This document shows positions 21,086 to 28,845 of a DNA stretch of 40,480 nucleotides, one piece after another. The DNA comes from Candidatus Brocadiia bacterium. Lineage in GTDB: Bacteria; Planctomycetota; PUPC01. The stretch's first letter is position 1. Every line of letters starts with the position of its first letter. The notes under the pieces are model-generated. The model saw only the letters and a program-made list of their open reading frames with translations, was not told the DNA's origin and did not search any database. Location: assembly GCA_030605345.1 (NCBI GenBank), contig JAUWIN010000012.1, forward strand, positions 1 to 40,480, written 5' to 3'. The position numbers were made by a program, and so were the translations under genes.

Positions 21086-22420
21086 TTAGGGCCATATTGA
21101 GCGTAATTCGTGTATGACCAGCGAACTGAGCTTGGCGCACTCGCCGACGGCATAGAACTCGAGCGGCGCGTCCCGCGCCTCCGGCAGGAAGCAGAATGAC
21201 GCTGAACTTTTCCCGCTATTGGCGAACAGCTCCAGCGACGTCCGATCCACAAGCACACGGAACTCCAGCCGGCCGTCAACCGGCTCGGCCGGAATATCTC
21301 TGCCGAGATAGGTGAACTTCCTCTCGGCGGCATGGTATTTCAAGTCGATCCCGCGGATGATGGCGCCGAAGGCCTCGGCATCGCCGAGCTCGACCTCCGC
21401 CCGCACGTCGAACAGGTCCCAGTCTGTCTCCGGAACGAGGTTCTCATTCGGTCGAATAGTATGATTTTCCCACGTGTGCGCCTTGCCATGCAGCGACTCA
21501 ATCTCTCGGACCGGCTGGCGGCACATGCGGATGCCCTCAGGGAACGCCCGCAGCGTCAGTTCCACAGGGAACGACATCTGGTGGTTGAACGGCATCGAAG
21601 GATACTTGCCGCCCGCCATCCAGGAGACCTGGATTCGTCGGCCGTCCGCAGGCAGGATGTCGCTCCACGTCTGTGCGGCGTAGCCGTTGGCGCCACGCTC
21701 GGCGTGAAGTGACTCCGTTTCGGGAGCGAAGGTCGTGCCGTCAAACGTCCCAATGCGATAGACGCCGGCGCCTCCCCAGAAGACCCACCTGGTGTTGTCA
21801 GGGTCGTCATCGACGGGCAGTTCGAAGAAATCCGGACACTCGCCGGTATCGGCCACCACGACATCGCAAAGGCGGCCCCATTTTTTCAGGTCCTTCGAGC
21901 CGAACAGGGCGTAGTCATTCCCGTCGAGGTAAAGCGCCATCACCCATTTCTGCGTTGGCTTGTGCCAGATGACTTTCGGATCGCGGTTGCTCCCGCGGAT
22001 ATGCCCCAGGACGGGGTTCCCTTCGTATTTCGTGAAGGTGCGGCCGCGGTCGTTACTGTAGGCGATGGACTGGGTGAATGGCTCGCCGGCGGACGTGTAG
22101 ATGCAGACAATCACTTTCTCGTCCCCCGTCTGGAACCCGGCCGTATTATCCCAGTCCACGACGGCGGAGCCGGAGAAAATAGTGCCGAGCTCGTCAGGAT
22201 AGAGCGCGTGGTCGAGCTGCGTCCAGTGCACGAGGTCGGGGCTGACGGCGTGGCCCCACGTCATGTTGCCCCAGTTAATCCGCTCGGGATTATGCTGGAA
22301 GAACAGGTGGTATTCGCCCTTGTAGAAGATCAGTCCGTTCGGGTCATTCGTCCAGTTTTTCTGCGGGGAGAAGTGGAACTGCGGCCGATGGAGTTCGTGG
22401 TAGAATTGTGTTTTCTGCAT
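21086..22420 (-). CDS. Glycoside hydrolase family 32 (fructan beta-fructosidase/levanase type)
   Basis: A 444-residue cytoplasmic enzyme that cleaves fructosyl bonds in sucrose or fructans. The nucleophile Asp26 lies in WTNDPNG (the common form is WMNDPNG). The transition-state motif RDP is in GSNRDPKVIWH, and the acid/base Glu is in ECPDFFELP. A five-bladed propeller (residues 1-320) is followed by a beta-sandwich domain. The ATG at 22420 has an AGGA site; an alternative ATG at 22447 adds nine residues with a poorer site. There is no signal peptide, so the substrate is an imported oligosaccharide or sucrose. No sugar transporter adjoins it. Confidence 0.93.
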   Translation of the reverse strand: MQKTQFYHELHRPQFHFSPQKNWTNDPNGLIFYKGEYHLFFQHNPERINWGNMTWGHAVSPDLVHWTQLDHALYPDELGTIFSGSAVVDWDNTAGFQTGDEKVIVCIYTSAGEPFTQSIAYSNDRGRTFTKYEGNPVLGHIRGSNRDPKVIWHKPTQKWVMALYLDGNDYALFGSKDLKKWGRLCDVVVADTGECPDFFELPVDDDPDNTRWVFWGGAGVYRIGTFDGTTFAPETESLHAERGANGYAAQTWSDILPADGRRIQVSWMAGGKYPSMPFNHQMSFPVELTLRAFPEGIRMCRQPVREIESLHGKAHTWENHTIRPNENLVPETDWDLFDVRAEVELGDAEAFGAIIRGIDLKYHAAERKFTYLGRDIPAEPVDGRLEFRVLVDRTSLELFANSGKSSASFCFLPEARDAPLEFYAVGECAKLSSLVIHELRSIWP

Positions 22421-22476
22421 AGTGACAATCCTCAAGCCCTTGCTCATTCATAATACTTACCTTGCGGCGGCGGGAT

Positions 22477-22505
22477 AATCTACCGGGTTCTACACCTGCC
22501 GTCAA
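22477..22505 (-). promoter_or_regulatory. Candidate promoter of the GH32 gene
   Basis: On the minus strand TTGACG (22505-22500), 17 bp, TAGATT (22482-22477). Confidence 0.5.
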
Positions 22506-22597
22506 CAAGAGCAGAGGCGGGTAGGGCTTCCGGCAGTTGTGAAGAAACGCCCGGCAGTCGTGTTGGAGGACCGGGGACTGCCAACTGAACAGTGGCC

Positions 22598-23050
22598 TCA
22601 GGCCGTCCCCGTATGGCCGAACCCGCCGCTGCCTCGGTCGGTGCCGGGGAGATTTTCGGCTTTCTTGACGACGGCCCGGGCGACGGGCTGGATGGTCATC
22701 TGGGCGATGCGGTCGCCGCGATTGACGGTAAATGGCTCGGAACCGAGGTTGGCCAGGATGGCCTTGACTTCGCCGCGGTAATCGGCATCGACGGTGCCCG
22801 GCGCGTTGAGCACGCTGATGCCGTGCTCGATTGCGAGGCCGCTGCGCGGCCGGATTTGTGCGTCGTAACCGGGCGGCAGGGCCATGCGGAATCCGGCCGG
22901 CACCAGCGCCCGCTCGCCGGGCGCAATCACGACCGGCCCGTCCACCGCGGCATACAGGTCCATCCCGCTGGCGTGCAGGCTCATGTATTGGGGGAGGGGA
23001 AGGTCCTCACAGCCTTCACGAACCTGTATCAGTACTTCGACTTTTTGCAT
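22598..23050 (-). CDS. dut: dUTP diphosphatase
   Basis: Trimeric dUTPase, 150 residues, converting dUTP to dUMP and pyrophosphate. All five motifs are present: SGMDLYAA (1), PRSGLA (2), [15 protein letters not shown] with the catalytic Asp and uracil-binding loop (3), GDRIAQM (4) and the C-terminal [11 protein letters not shown]-loop-like arm (5). Its start overlaps the coaB stop by ATGA. It is the last gene of the nine-gene pheA operon. A GGCAGTC/GACTGCC inverted repeat at 22553-22582 downstream may help terminate the operon. Confidence 0.97.
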   Translation of the reverse strand: MQKVEVLIQVREGCEDLPLPQYMSLHASGMDLYAAVDGPVVIAPGERALVPAGFRMALPPGYDAQIRPRSGLAIEHGISVLNAPGTVDADYRGEVKAILANLGSEPFTVNRGDRIAQMTIQPVARAVVKKAENLPGTDRGSGGFGHTGTA

Positions 23051-23691
23051 CAGGAGTTCTCGGCTGCGCTGTCGGCGGCCATTCGTCTGACCGCGGCGAT
23101 GATTCGTCTGGCGATCTCGGATTTTGGCCGGTTCTCCAATGTTTCACTTTCGCCCGAGGCGAAGATAAGTTCGACGGTTGCTCGCTGGGCGCCTATGGCG
23201 GCGGGGCTGTTGGCAACTACGAGGTCGAGGTTTTTGCTGCGCAGTTTGCTGACAGCGGCCTCGGTGCGGTTTTCGACATCGAGTGCAAAGCCGACCAGGA
23301 CCTGTTCGCCTTTCTGCCTGCCCAGCTCAGCCAGTATATCGGGGGTTCTGGGCAGCGGCAGGACGAGTTCGCGGCGGGCCTTTTTTCTCTTGCCGGGCGG
23401 TCGTTCGGCGGGGCGGTAGTCGGCAACGGCCGCGGCCATGATGACGACGTCGGCCTTCGGCGCCTGGTGGAGAACGGCGTCGTGCATTTCCTTGGCCGAA
23501 ACCACCGGGATGAGTGTATCGCCCTCCGGTGCTTCGCATTCGAGGTGGCCGCAGACGAGTGTGACGTGGTCGCCCGCCTCCTTGGCTGCTCGGGCCAGGG
23601 CGCAGCCCATCCGCCCGGTGGAGGCGTTGCTGATATAGCGCACATCGTCGATGAACTCTCGTGTGGGGCCTGCGGTGATGAGGGTCCTCAT
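23050..23691 (-). CDS. coaB: Phosphopantothenate-cysteine ligase (CoaB), separate from CoaC
   Basis: Condenses 4'-phosphopantothenate with cysteine in coenzyme A synthesis. The 213 residues begin [27 protein letters not shown], the nucleotide-binding and dimer motif, followed by [13 protein letters not shown] and the [30 protein letters not shown] region. In most bacteria CoaB is fused to CoaC as CoaBC; here it is a separate gene. The ATG at 23691 overlaps the coaC stop by ATGA; a GTG two codons upstream is also possible. It is coupled to dut downstream. Confidence 0.94.
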   Translation of the reverse strand: MRTLITAGPTREFIDDVRYISNASTGRMGCALARAAKEAGDHVTLVCGHLECEAPEGDTLIPVVSAKEMHDAVLHQAPKADVVIMAAAVADYRPAERPPGKRKKARRELVLPLPRTPDILAELGRQKGEQVLVGFALDVENRTEAAVSKLRSKNLDLVVANSPAAIGAQRATVELIFASGESETLENRPKSEIARRIIAAVRRMAADSAAENS

Positions 23692-24233
23692 TCGCACGCG
23701 GTCTCGATGGCGTGGATGATTTCTGCGACCTCAGCCATCCGACCGAGCCCCCGCTTGCCGGAGGCGAGCCAGCCCTCACCGGGGCCAAGCACTCGGCAGC
23801 CGAGGTCAGTGAGGGTATTTACGTTGCGTCGGACGACTGGGCTCGCCCACATCCCGGAGTTCATCGCTGGGGCGACCAGCACGGGCACGGAAGCAAACGC
23901 CGCCATCACGGTCGCTGTCACGAGGTCGTCGGCGATGCCGGCGGCGAGTTTGCCGATGAAGTTCGCGGTCGCCGGCGCCACAATGATGACCTGGGCGCGC
24001 TCGGCAAGCGAGACGTGCTGGAGCGGGCGCGTGTTCGGCGCCGGCCAGAGGGTAGTGGCGACCTGGTTGCCGGAGAGTGTCTCGAAGGTGAGCGGTGAGA
24101 CGAATCTTTGGGCCGATTCGGTCATGGCGACGGTAACGTTTGCGCCGCGCTGCCTGAGTTTTGAGGTTAGGTCAGCCGCCTTGTATGCGGCGATCCCGCC
24201 GGTCACGCAAACAACGATTTCCCGGCCCTGCAT
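23688..24233 (-). CDS. coaC: Phosphopantothenoylcysteine decarboxylase (CoaC), separate from CoaB
   Basis: FMN enzyme that decarboxylates phosphopantothenoylcysteine to 4'-phosphopantetheine. The 181 residues show VTGGIAAYKAADL (FMN phosphate loop), the catalytic His in LQHVSLAE, APATANFIGKLAAGIADDL, the PAMNSGMW substrate motif and the GWLASGKRGLGRM flap with a Gly-rich turn. The usual flap Cys (CG) is replaced by LASGKRG. It stands directly after rpoZ, the same order as the fused coaBC in many bacteria, which supports a split of one ancestral gene or an unfused ancestral state. Confidence 0.93.
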   Translation of the reverse strand: MQGREIVVCVTGGIAAYKAADLTSKLRQRGANVTVAMTESAQRFVSPLTFETLSGNQVATTLWPAPNTRPLQHVSLAERAQVIIVAPATANFIGKLAAGIADDLVTATVMAAFASVPVLVAPAMNSGMWASPVVRRNVNTLTDLGCRVLGPGEGWLASGKRGLGRMAEVAEIIHAIETACE

Positions 24234-24256
24234 CAGGGTTCCTTTTCTGCCGTGGT

Positions 24257-24496
24257 CTATTCCTCGGCGTCTTCTTCGCGCGGGGCTATGATTTCCTTAC
24301 CGTTCGGCGTGGTGAGTTGGAATCCGCCCTTGGCGATTTCTTCGACCACCAGGCGGACCGGCCGGCCGCCGCTGTTTTGGGTAAACAGTTCGTTGTGTTC
24401 GTTCACCAGCTGCACCAGGCGTTTCTGTACCAGCGATGTGAACTTGAACCTGCCGCCCATTTTCGCAGAGAGTTCGTGCAAAAGAGCTTCGTCCAT
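24257..24496 (-). CDS. rpoZ: DNA-directed RNA polymerase omega subunit
   Basis: A 79-residue small subunit that helps fold and assemble RNA polymerase beta-prime. The core reads GGRFKFTSLVQKRLVQLVNEHNELF, matching the RFXLXXLVXKRXXQL pattern of omega. The C-terminal part (GKEIIAPREEDAEE) is acidic. The N terminus is atypical, so sequence alone is moderately convincing; position between gmk and coaC, the classic location of rpoZ, settles it. The ATG at 24496 has a GGAGGA site. Confidence 0.85.
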   Translation of the reverse strand: MDEALLHELSAKMGGRFKFTSLVQKRLVQLVNEHNELFTQNSGGRPVRLVVEEIAKGGFQLTTPNGKEIIAPREEDAEE

Positions 24497-24525
24497 GTGT
24501 GTCCTCCGCAATCGCTTGAGAGACT

Positions 24526-25116
24526 CTATCCGGCGGTCTCACCGCCGGCTATTAGGTGTCTGATTTTCGCCACTGTCTCGTCCAGGTCGTCGTTAATCAC
24601 CTGGTGGTCAAAGTGCATCGTGCTTGCGGTGCCGCGTTCGCGTTCGGCGGTTTCCAATCTTCTGTAGCGGTTCTCGGGGGCTTCGGTATTGCGGCGTTCG
24701 AGCCGGGTTGCTGCGGTCTCTCGGTTGGGCACATCGAGGAAGATGAACATTCCTTCCGGGTACAATTTTCGGAGCTGTGCCGCGCCCTGAACGTCGATCT
24801 CGACCAGCACGGTGCGGCCCTCTTCAAGAGCCTTCTGGAGCGGCTGGCGCGGGGTGCCATACAGGTTGCCGTTGTACTCGGCATATTCGGCGAACCGACC
24901 GTCGCGGACGCGGTGGAGGAACTCGTCCCGGCCGACAAAGTGGTATTGGACTCCGTCCTGTTCGCCGGGCCTCTTGTTGCGGGTGGTCGCCGAGATGCTG
25001 AGCGTGATGTGAGGGTCCGACCGCAGCCGGTCGCACACGGTTGTTTTGCCGGAACCGGACGGGCCGGACACAACGACGATTTTGCCTGTTTGCGGGCCTT
25101 CGCTGCGTTCACTCAT
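24526..25116 (-). CDS. gmk: Guanylate kinase
   Basis: Phosphorylates GMP to GDP with ATP. The 196 residues carry the P-loop GPSGSGKTT (18-26), SISATTRNKRPGEQDGVQYHFV (GMP-binding, with Arg), AEYAEYNGNLYGTP and the lid with LERRNTEAPENRYRRLETAERE. The start overlaps the yicC stop by ATGA, so translation is coupled. The order yicC-gmk-rpoZ is widely conserved. Confidence 0.97.
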   Translation of the reverse strand: MSERSEGPQTGKIVVVSGPSGSGKTTVCDRLRSDPHITLSISATTRNKRPGEQDGVQYHFVGRDEFLHRVRDGRFAEYAEYNGNLYGTPRQPLQKALEEGRTVLVEIDVQGAAQLRKLYPEGMFIFLDVPNRETAATRLERRNTEAPENRYRRLETAERERGTASTMHFDHQVINDDLDETVAKIRHLIAGGETAG

Positions 25117-25991
25117 TCGAGATTGAGCACCTGTTCACGTATTTTATCCACTTCGCCGCGAAGGTCGATAATCAATTTGGTCATGGTCGTGTCGGCTGCT
25201 TTCGACACCATGGTGTTTGCTTCGCGGTCCATCTCCTGCCCGATGAATTCCAGTTTTCGGCCGGAGCGCTCTTCGGCGAGGGCCTCGGTGCAGTGGTCGA
25301 GGTGGGCCTTCATTCGGCAGGTTTCCTCGCTGATGTCCGAGCGTTCGCTGAGCATGATAATTTCGCGTGCCACTGAGCCGGGCTCGAGCGTCTCACCGGC
25401 TTTTTCCATCAAGGCTGAGACCCGTTGGGTGAGCCGTTTGCGGCGCTCTTCGCCGGTTTTTGGAACGCGCGCCTCGATCCGCCGGAGCAATTTGCGCGTC
25501 CGCGTGCAGCACTGCCTAAGCGCCGTGGTGAGGGCCTTCCCCTCAGATGTCTTCATCCGGACGGCTTTTTCGAGAGCTGCGGTGACGGCGGGCCTGATCT
25601 TCCGCCAAACATGGTTCGCGGCGCGATTGGACACTGAGCCGACCTCCATCGCACCAGGGAGCATTGCAACCCTGTCGGGGTGTATCTCGGCGGAAAGGCC
25701 AAGTTTTTTGCTGAGTTTCCCGAGCTGTTCCGCGTAACTGGCGAAAGCCCGGTCGTTGAAGGCCGCCTGGCCGGCGCCGGCCCAATCCAAGCGGAGGGAT
25801 ACATCGACCGTGCCACGCGTCATGTACTTCGGGACCAACGACCTGATGCGCTCGACCACTACGGGCATGTCCGCGCGCAGAGTGACCTTTGTTTTCAGAT
25901 GCTTGCCGTTCACGCTGTGAACTGTGACGTCGGCCGACATTTCGTCGTCGGAGAAACTGGCCTGTCCGAACCCGGTCATGCTGGTGGGCAA
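25113..25991 (-). CDS. yicC: YicC family protein, probable endoribonuclease
   Basis: A 292-residue YicC/YloC protein. The hallmark N terminus SMTGFGQ is followed by a middle helical region and the C-terminal signature LEFIGQEMDREANTMVSKAADTTMTKLIIDLRGEVDKIREQVLNLE. Members have been reported to degrade or regulate small RNAs. The TTG at 25991 is taken as start because AGGAG precedes it by 5 nt, and the four residues before MTGFGQ match the usual spacing of family starts. The internal ATG four codons on is too far from that site. Coupled to gmk. Confidence 0.94.
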   Translation of the reverse strand: MPTSMTGFGQASFSDDEMSADVTVHSVNGKHLKTKVTLRADMPVVVERIRSLVPKYMTRGTVDVSLRLDWAGAGQAAFNDRAFASYAEQLGKLSKKLGLSAEIHPDRVAMLPGAMEVGSVSNRAANHVWRKIRPAVTAALEKAVRMKTSEGKALTTALRQCCTRTRKLLRRIEARVPKTGEERRKRLTQRVSALMEKAGETLEPGSVAREIIMLSERSDISEETCRMKAHLDHCTEALAEERSGRKLEFIGQEMDREANTMVSKAADTTMTKLIIDLRGEVDKIREQVLNLE

Positions 25992-26005
25992 GGCTGCTCC
26001 TCGAA

Positions 26006-26398
26006 TCAGTCGGTTTTTCCTGCCGGCGAGGTCTTGGCACCGACTGCGTCGTTTTCGGTTGCGCCGGCTGGCTGGGTGGATGTCTTGCCTGCTGCCGGCT
26101 CGGTGGTGGCGGCGTCCATTCCCGGACGGGGACCGACCTTGACTTGCGGCGCCTTTGCCTGCAATGCGGGAACGAAAGCCAGGGCCAACGCCGTTGCCAG
26201 GAAGATAGCGGCCAAGACGCCGGTGGCTTTTTCGATTTGAGTTGCGGCGTGGGCGCCGAGCGCGGAATCAGCGCTGCCGATGCCGCCCAAGGCTCCGGCG
26301 AGCCCGCCGCCGCGGCCGGACTGCACCAGCACGGCAAGCACCAGCAATATGCTGTCGAGCACAAAGATTACAAACAGGATTGTCCGGATGGTCTGCAC
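26006..26398 (-). CDS. secG: Protein-export membrane protein SecG
   Basis: Small subunit of the SecYEG translocon. The 130 residues contain two membrane helices (TILFVIFVLDSILLVLAVLVQ and VLAAIFLATALALAFVPAL) flanking the conserved cytoplasmic loop SGRGGGLAGALGG. A long, Ala/Thr/Pro-rich tail of about 50 residues follows, longer than in most SecG. The GTG start directly abuts the tpiA stop (TAGGTG). It is commonly found after tpiA, as here. Confidence 0.93.
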   Translation of the reverse strand: MQTIRTILFVIFVLDSILLVLAVLVQSGRGGGLAGALGGIGSADSALGAHAATQIEKATGVLAAIFLATALALAFVPALQAKAPQVKVGPRPGMDAATTEPAAGKTSTQPAGATENDAVGAKTSPAGKTD

Positions 26399-27157
26399 CT
26401 AGGCCTCCCTTGCCTTGATAATCGCAATAAATGATTCGGCGTCCAGGCTGGCACCGCCCACGAGCGCGCCGTCGATGTCTTCCTGGTGCAGAAGGTCGGC
26501 CGCGTTTTTGGGCTTGACGCTGCCGCCGTATTGTATGCGCACGCGAGCGGCGACGTTGCTGCCCGCCTTCCGTGTCAAGACCGATCGGATGAATGCGTGG
26601 GCCTGTTGCGCCTGGTCGGGCGTTGCGGTTTCGCCCGTTCCGATGGCCCAGATCGGTTCGTAGGCCAGGACGACTTTTTCCACTTCTTCTGGCGAGAGCC
26701 CGCTGAGAGCAGCTTCCACCTGGCCCATGAGCACTTCTTCCGTGCTGCCGGCCCGGCGTTGTTCGAGCGTCTCGCCGACGCACACCAGGGGGTTCAGCCG
26801 GCAGCCGAGTGCGGCCTTTAGTTTGGCGTTCACCCCTTCGTCAGTCTCGCCGAAGAGCTGTCTGCGCTCCGAGTGGCCGATGATGACGTGTGTCGCGCCT
26901 ACGTCGAGGATCATCGGGGCCGAAATCTCGCCGGTGAACGCTCCTTTGGGTTCGGGGTGCATGTTTTGCGCCCCGACAATAACCCTGCTTCCTTTGAGCA
27001 TTTGGGCGACCGGCGCGAGGTATGCGTAGGGCGGGAACACGCCGATGTCTGCGTCGGTGATGTCGTCGGCCTCCGCCTTGAGCCTGTTCACCAGTTCGAG
27101 GGCGCCGGCCAGGTCCTTGTTCATTTTCCAGTTACCTGCGATGAAGGAACGTCTCAC
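26399..27157 (-). CDS. tpiA: Triosephosphate isomerase
   Basis: Interconverts dihydroxyacetone phosphate and glyceraldehyde 3-phosphate. The 252 residues are full length with Lys11 (GNWKMNK), the electrophile His95 (IIGHSERR), the catalytic base Glu167 (VLAYEPIWAIGTG, including the mobile loop 6) and the phosphate motif QYGGSVKPKNA. A GGAGG-type site precedes the ATG. It sits 21 bp after pheA and is immediately followed by secG. Confidence 0.98.
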   Translation of the reverse strand: MRRSFIAGNWKMNKDLAGALELVNRLKAEADDITDADIGVFPPYAYLAPVAQMLKGSRVIVGAQNMHPEPKGAFTGEISAPMILDVGATHVIIGHSERRQLFGETDEGVNAKLKAALGCRLNPLVCVGETLEQRRAGSTEEVLMGQVEAALSGLSPEEVEKVVLAYEPIWAIGTGETATPDQAQQAHAFIRSVLTRKAGSNVAARVRIQYGGSVKPKNAADLLHQEDIDGALVGGASLDAESFIAIIKAREA

Positions 27158-27178
27158 GCTGTCATCTCCTCCAGGGGC

Positions 27179-28240
27179 TCAATCGGCTTTCGGGAAGGAC
27201 CCAAGTATCTTGAAAAAGCTGCACAGTTTTTCGCTTTCCGCCAATCCGGCGACGACCGAGCTGTCCTCGCGATGCCCTTCGAGGTCGAGGAAGAAGAAAT
27301 ACTCCCACGGTTTGTCGCGCGATGGCCGCGGGTACAGGTAGGTCATGTTGAGCCCGTGTTCCTTGAGAACGTTCAGCAGTTTCCACAGGGCCCCGGACTC
27401 GTGTTTGACGGAGCAGAGGACGGAGGTTTTATCGCAGCCGGTACGGGCCGGTTTATCTGCTCCGATGACCAGGAATCGGGTCACGTTTTTTTCGAAGTCC
27501 TCGATGTGGCGGTGGATGACCTTGAGGCCGTAGATTGCGGCGGCCATTTCATGTGCCAGAATGGCGGTGTCCGGGCGCTCCGCCGCCTCCGCCGCGGCGC
27601 GGGCCGTGCTCGTGGTTTCGACCAACTCTGCGTCCGGCAGATGCTCCGCCAGCCAGGAACGGCACTGGGCGAATGCTATCGGCTTCGAGCAGACTCGCCT
27701 GACGCCTGAGAGTTCGCCTTGGCCCATAAGGGTGAGATGTATGGGGAGCACTTCCTCGGACACGATGTTGAGTTCGCTGGTGATGAACATGTCAAGCGTT
27801 TCGCGGACCGCGCCCTCGGAGGAGTTTTCGATGGGCACTACCCCGCAGTGTGCTCGGCCGGTCTCGACGGCGGCGAAAACAGAACGAATGTCGCGGCCGG
27901 GAACATACTCCGCACCGTGGCCAAATATATCGCGGGCAGCGGCGTGGGTAAAGGTTGCTTCCGGCCCGAGGTAGGCGACGCGGATCGGCTCCTCGAGGGC
28001 CCGACAGCCGGAGACGATCTCACGGAAGATACTGCGGATGGTTTCGTTGGAAAGCGGGCCGGTGTTGAGCTCCCGCAGACGCTTATAGATTTCTTTCTCG
28101 CGGGTGGGGACGAATGTCTCGTCCGCCGCGCCTGCTTTGCTCTGGCCTATCTTCGCGGCCAGACGTGCGCGGTCGGAGAGAAGTTCCAGGAGCCGCCGGT
28201 CTATCTCGTCGATGCTGCGGCGCCATTCGCCTATGGACAT
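27179..28240 (-). CDS. pheA: Bifunctional chorismate mutase/prephenate dehydratase (P-protein)
   Basis: Converts chorismate through prephenate to phenylpyruvate for phenylalanine synthesis. The 353 residues comprise an AroQ-type chorismate mutase (about 1-85, RRSIDEIDRRLLELLSDRARLAAKIGQSK) and prephenate dehydratase (about 87-270, YLGPEATFTHAAA, VPIENSSEGAVRETLD and the catalytic NVTRFLVIG). A C-terminal ACT domain follows (about 280-353, HESGALWKLLNVLKEHGLNMTYLYPRPSRDKPWEYFFFLDLEGH) that should confer feedback control by phenylalanine. It is the first gene of the nine-gene operon, behind a near-consensus promoter; I see no leader peptide or T-box. Confidence 0.97.
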   Translation of the reverse strand: MSIGEWRRSIDEIDRRLLELLSDRARLAAKIGQSKAGAADETFVPTREKEIYKRLRELNTGPLSNETIRSIFREIVSGCRALEEPIRVAYLGPEATFTHAAARDIFGHGAEYVPGRDIRSVFAAVETGRAHCGVVPIENSSEGAVRETLDMFITSELNIVSEEVLPIHLTLMGQGELSGVRRVCSKPIAFAQCRSWLAEHLPDAELVETTSTARAAAEAAERPDTAILAHEMAAAIYGLKVIHRHIEDFEKNVTRFLVIGADKPARTGCDKTSVLCSVKHESGALWKLLNVLKEHGLNMTYLYPRPSRDKPWEYFFFLDLEGHREDSSVVAGLAESEKLCSFFKILGSFPKAD

Positions 28241-28305
28241 GTCCGCCTCCTGACGTGGCCGACAGGGGTGATAGCTCGCCGCACTGAAACAGCCCTGAAT
28301 CCATC

Positions 28306-28334
28306 ACTATACTCCACCAGTGCTCATGAGTCAA
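28306..28334 (-). promoter_or_regulatory. Promoter of the pheA-tpiA-secG-yicC-gmk-rpoZ-coaC-coaB-dut operon
   Basis: On the minus strand TTGACT (28334-28329), 17 bp, TATAGT (28311-28306). The leader is about 60 nt. No internal promoter was recognised further down the operon. Confidence 0.6.
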
Positions 28335-28380
28335 TTAAAAAGCTGGCCATTTGGCGGGCGGCGGACCGCTCAAGGGTGGT

Positions 28381-28704
28381 TCAGTCCTTGAACAGGTTGT
28401 TGAACTTTTGACGGGCGCTCATTGACTTGGATTGGGAGGGACGGGCCGACTTTGACTTGTCGCCGGACGAAGGAGTTTTCGGTCCTTCGACCTCGCGGAA
28501 CTCGAATTCGTCGCAGTAGTTCCCATGCTCGACGTCGGAGACGTACTCTGTGGTGGAACTCAGACAGTGGTTGTGGGCGTTGGAGGAGTACAGCCGGCAG
28601 TTCTTGCAGCAGTGCAGGAAAGCCTCACAATTGGGGCACAATTCCTTGAACGGTACCTTCTCTCGGGGTGGTAGTTCGGCGCCACATTGAAAACATCTTC
28701 GCAT
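28381..28704 (-). CDS. Cysteine-rich putative zinc-binding protein
   Basis: A 107-residue soluble protein. The first 65 residues hold nine cysteines: CFQC (4, 7), CPNC (23, 26), CCKNC (32, 33, 36), NHC (47) and NYC (64), suggesting two zinc ribbons or an interleaved metal site. A low-complexity Ser/Lys-rich linker follows, then the C-terminal peptide ARQKFNNLFKD, which looks like a docking tail. I believe similar proteins are conserved in planctomycete-like genomes but know no function. GAGGTG precedes the ATG. It is divergent from the DUF2062 gene, with back-to-back promoters. Confidence 0.75.
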   Translation of the reverse strand: MRRCFQCGAELPPREKVPFKELCPNCEAFLHCCKNCRLYSSNAHNHCLSSTTEYVSDVEHGNYCDEFEFREVEGPKTPSSGDKSKSARPSQSKSMSARQKFNNLFKD

Positions 28705-28752
28705 CGGATCACCTCGTGGGAAAAAAGTCCCAGATACGCTAACCCCAGTAAC

Positions 28753-28781
28753 ACCATAACCGACGCCGGCACGAAAGTCAA
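28753..28781 (-). promoter_or_regulatory. Promoter of the cysteine-rich protein gene
   Basis: On the minus strand TTGACT (28781-28776), 17 bp, TATGGT (28758-28753). Confidence 0.55.
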
Positions 28782-28784
28782 GCT

Positions 28785-28813
28785 TTGCGTCTGTGCCGGC
28801 GGTGAGTTATAAT
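28785..28813 (+). promoter_or_regulatory. Candidate promoter of the DUF2062 gene
   Basis: TTGCGT (28785-28790), 17 bp, perfect TATAAT (28808-28813). Its -35 box is only 3 bp from the -35 box of the divergent promoter. Confidence 0.5.
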
Positions 28814-28845
28814 GCGTAAAACATTACAGAAGCCAGAGGCCTCGT

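Noticed and set aside
22831-24291. 486-codon plus-strand open frame opposite coaB and coaC
   Set aside because: Lies opposite two well-recognised genes; low-complexity Arg/Ala/Ser composition.
24556-25737. 393-codon plus-strand open frame opposite gmk and yicC
   Set aside because: Antisense shadow; no domain, no ribosome binding site.
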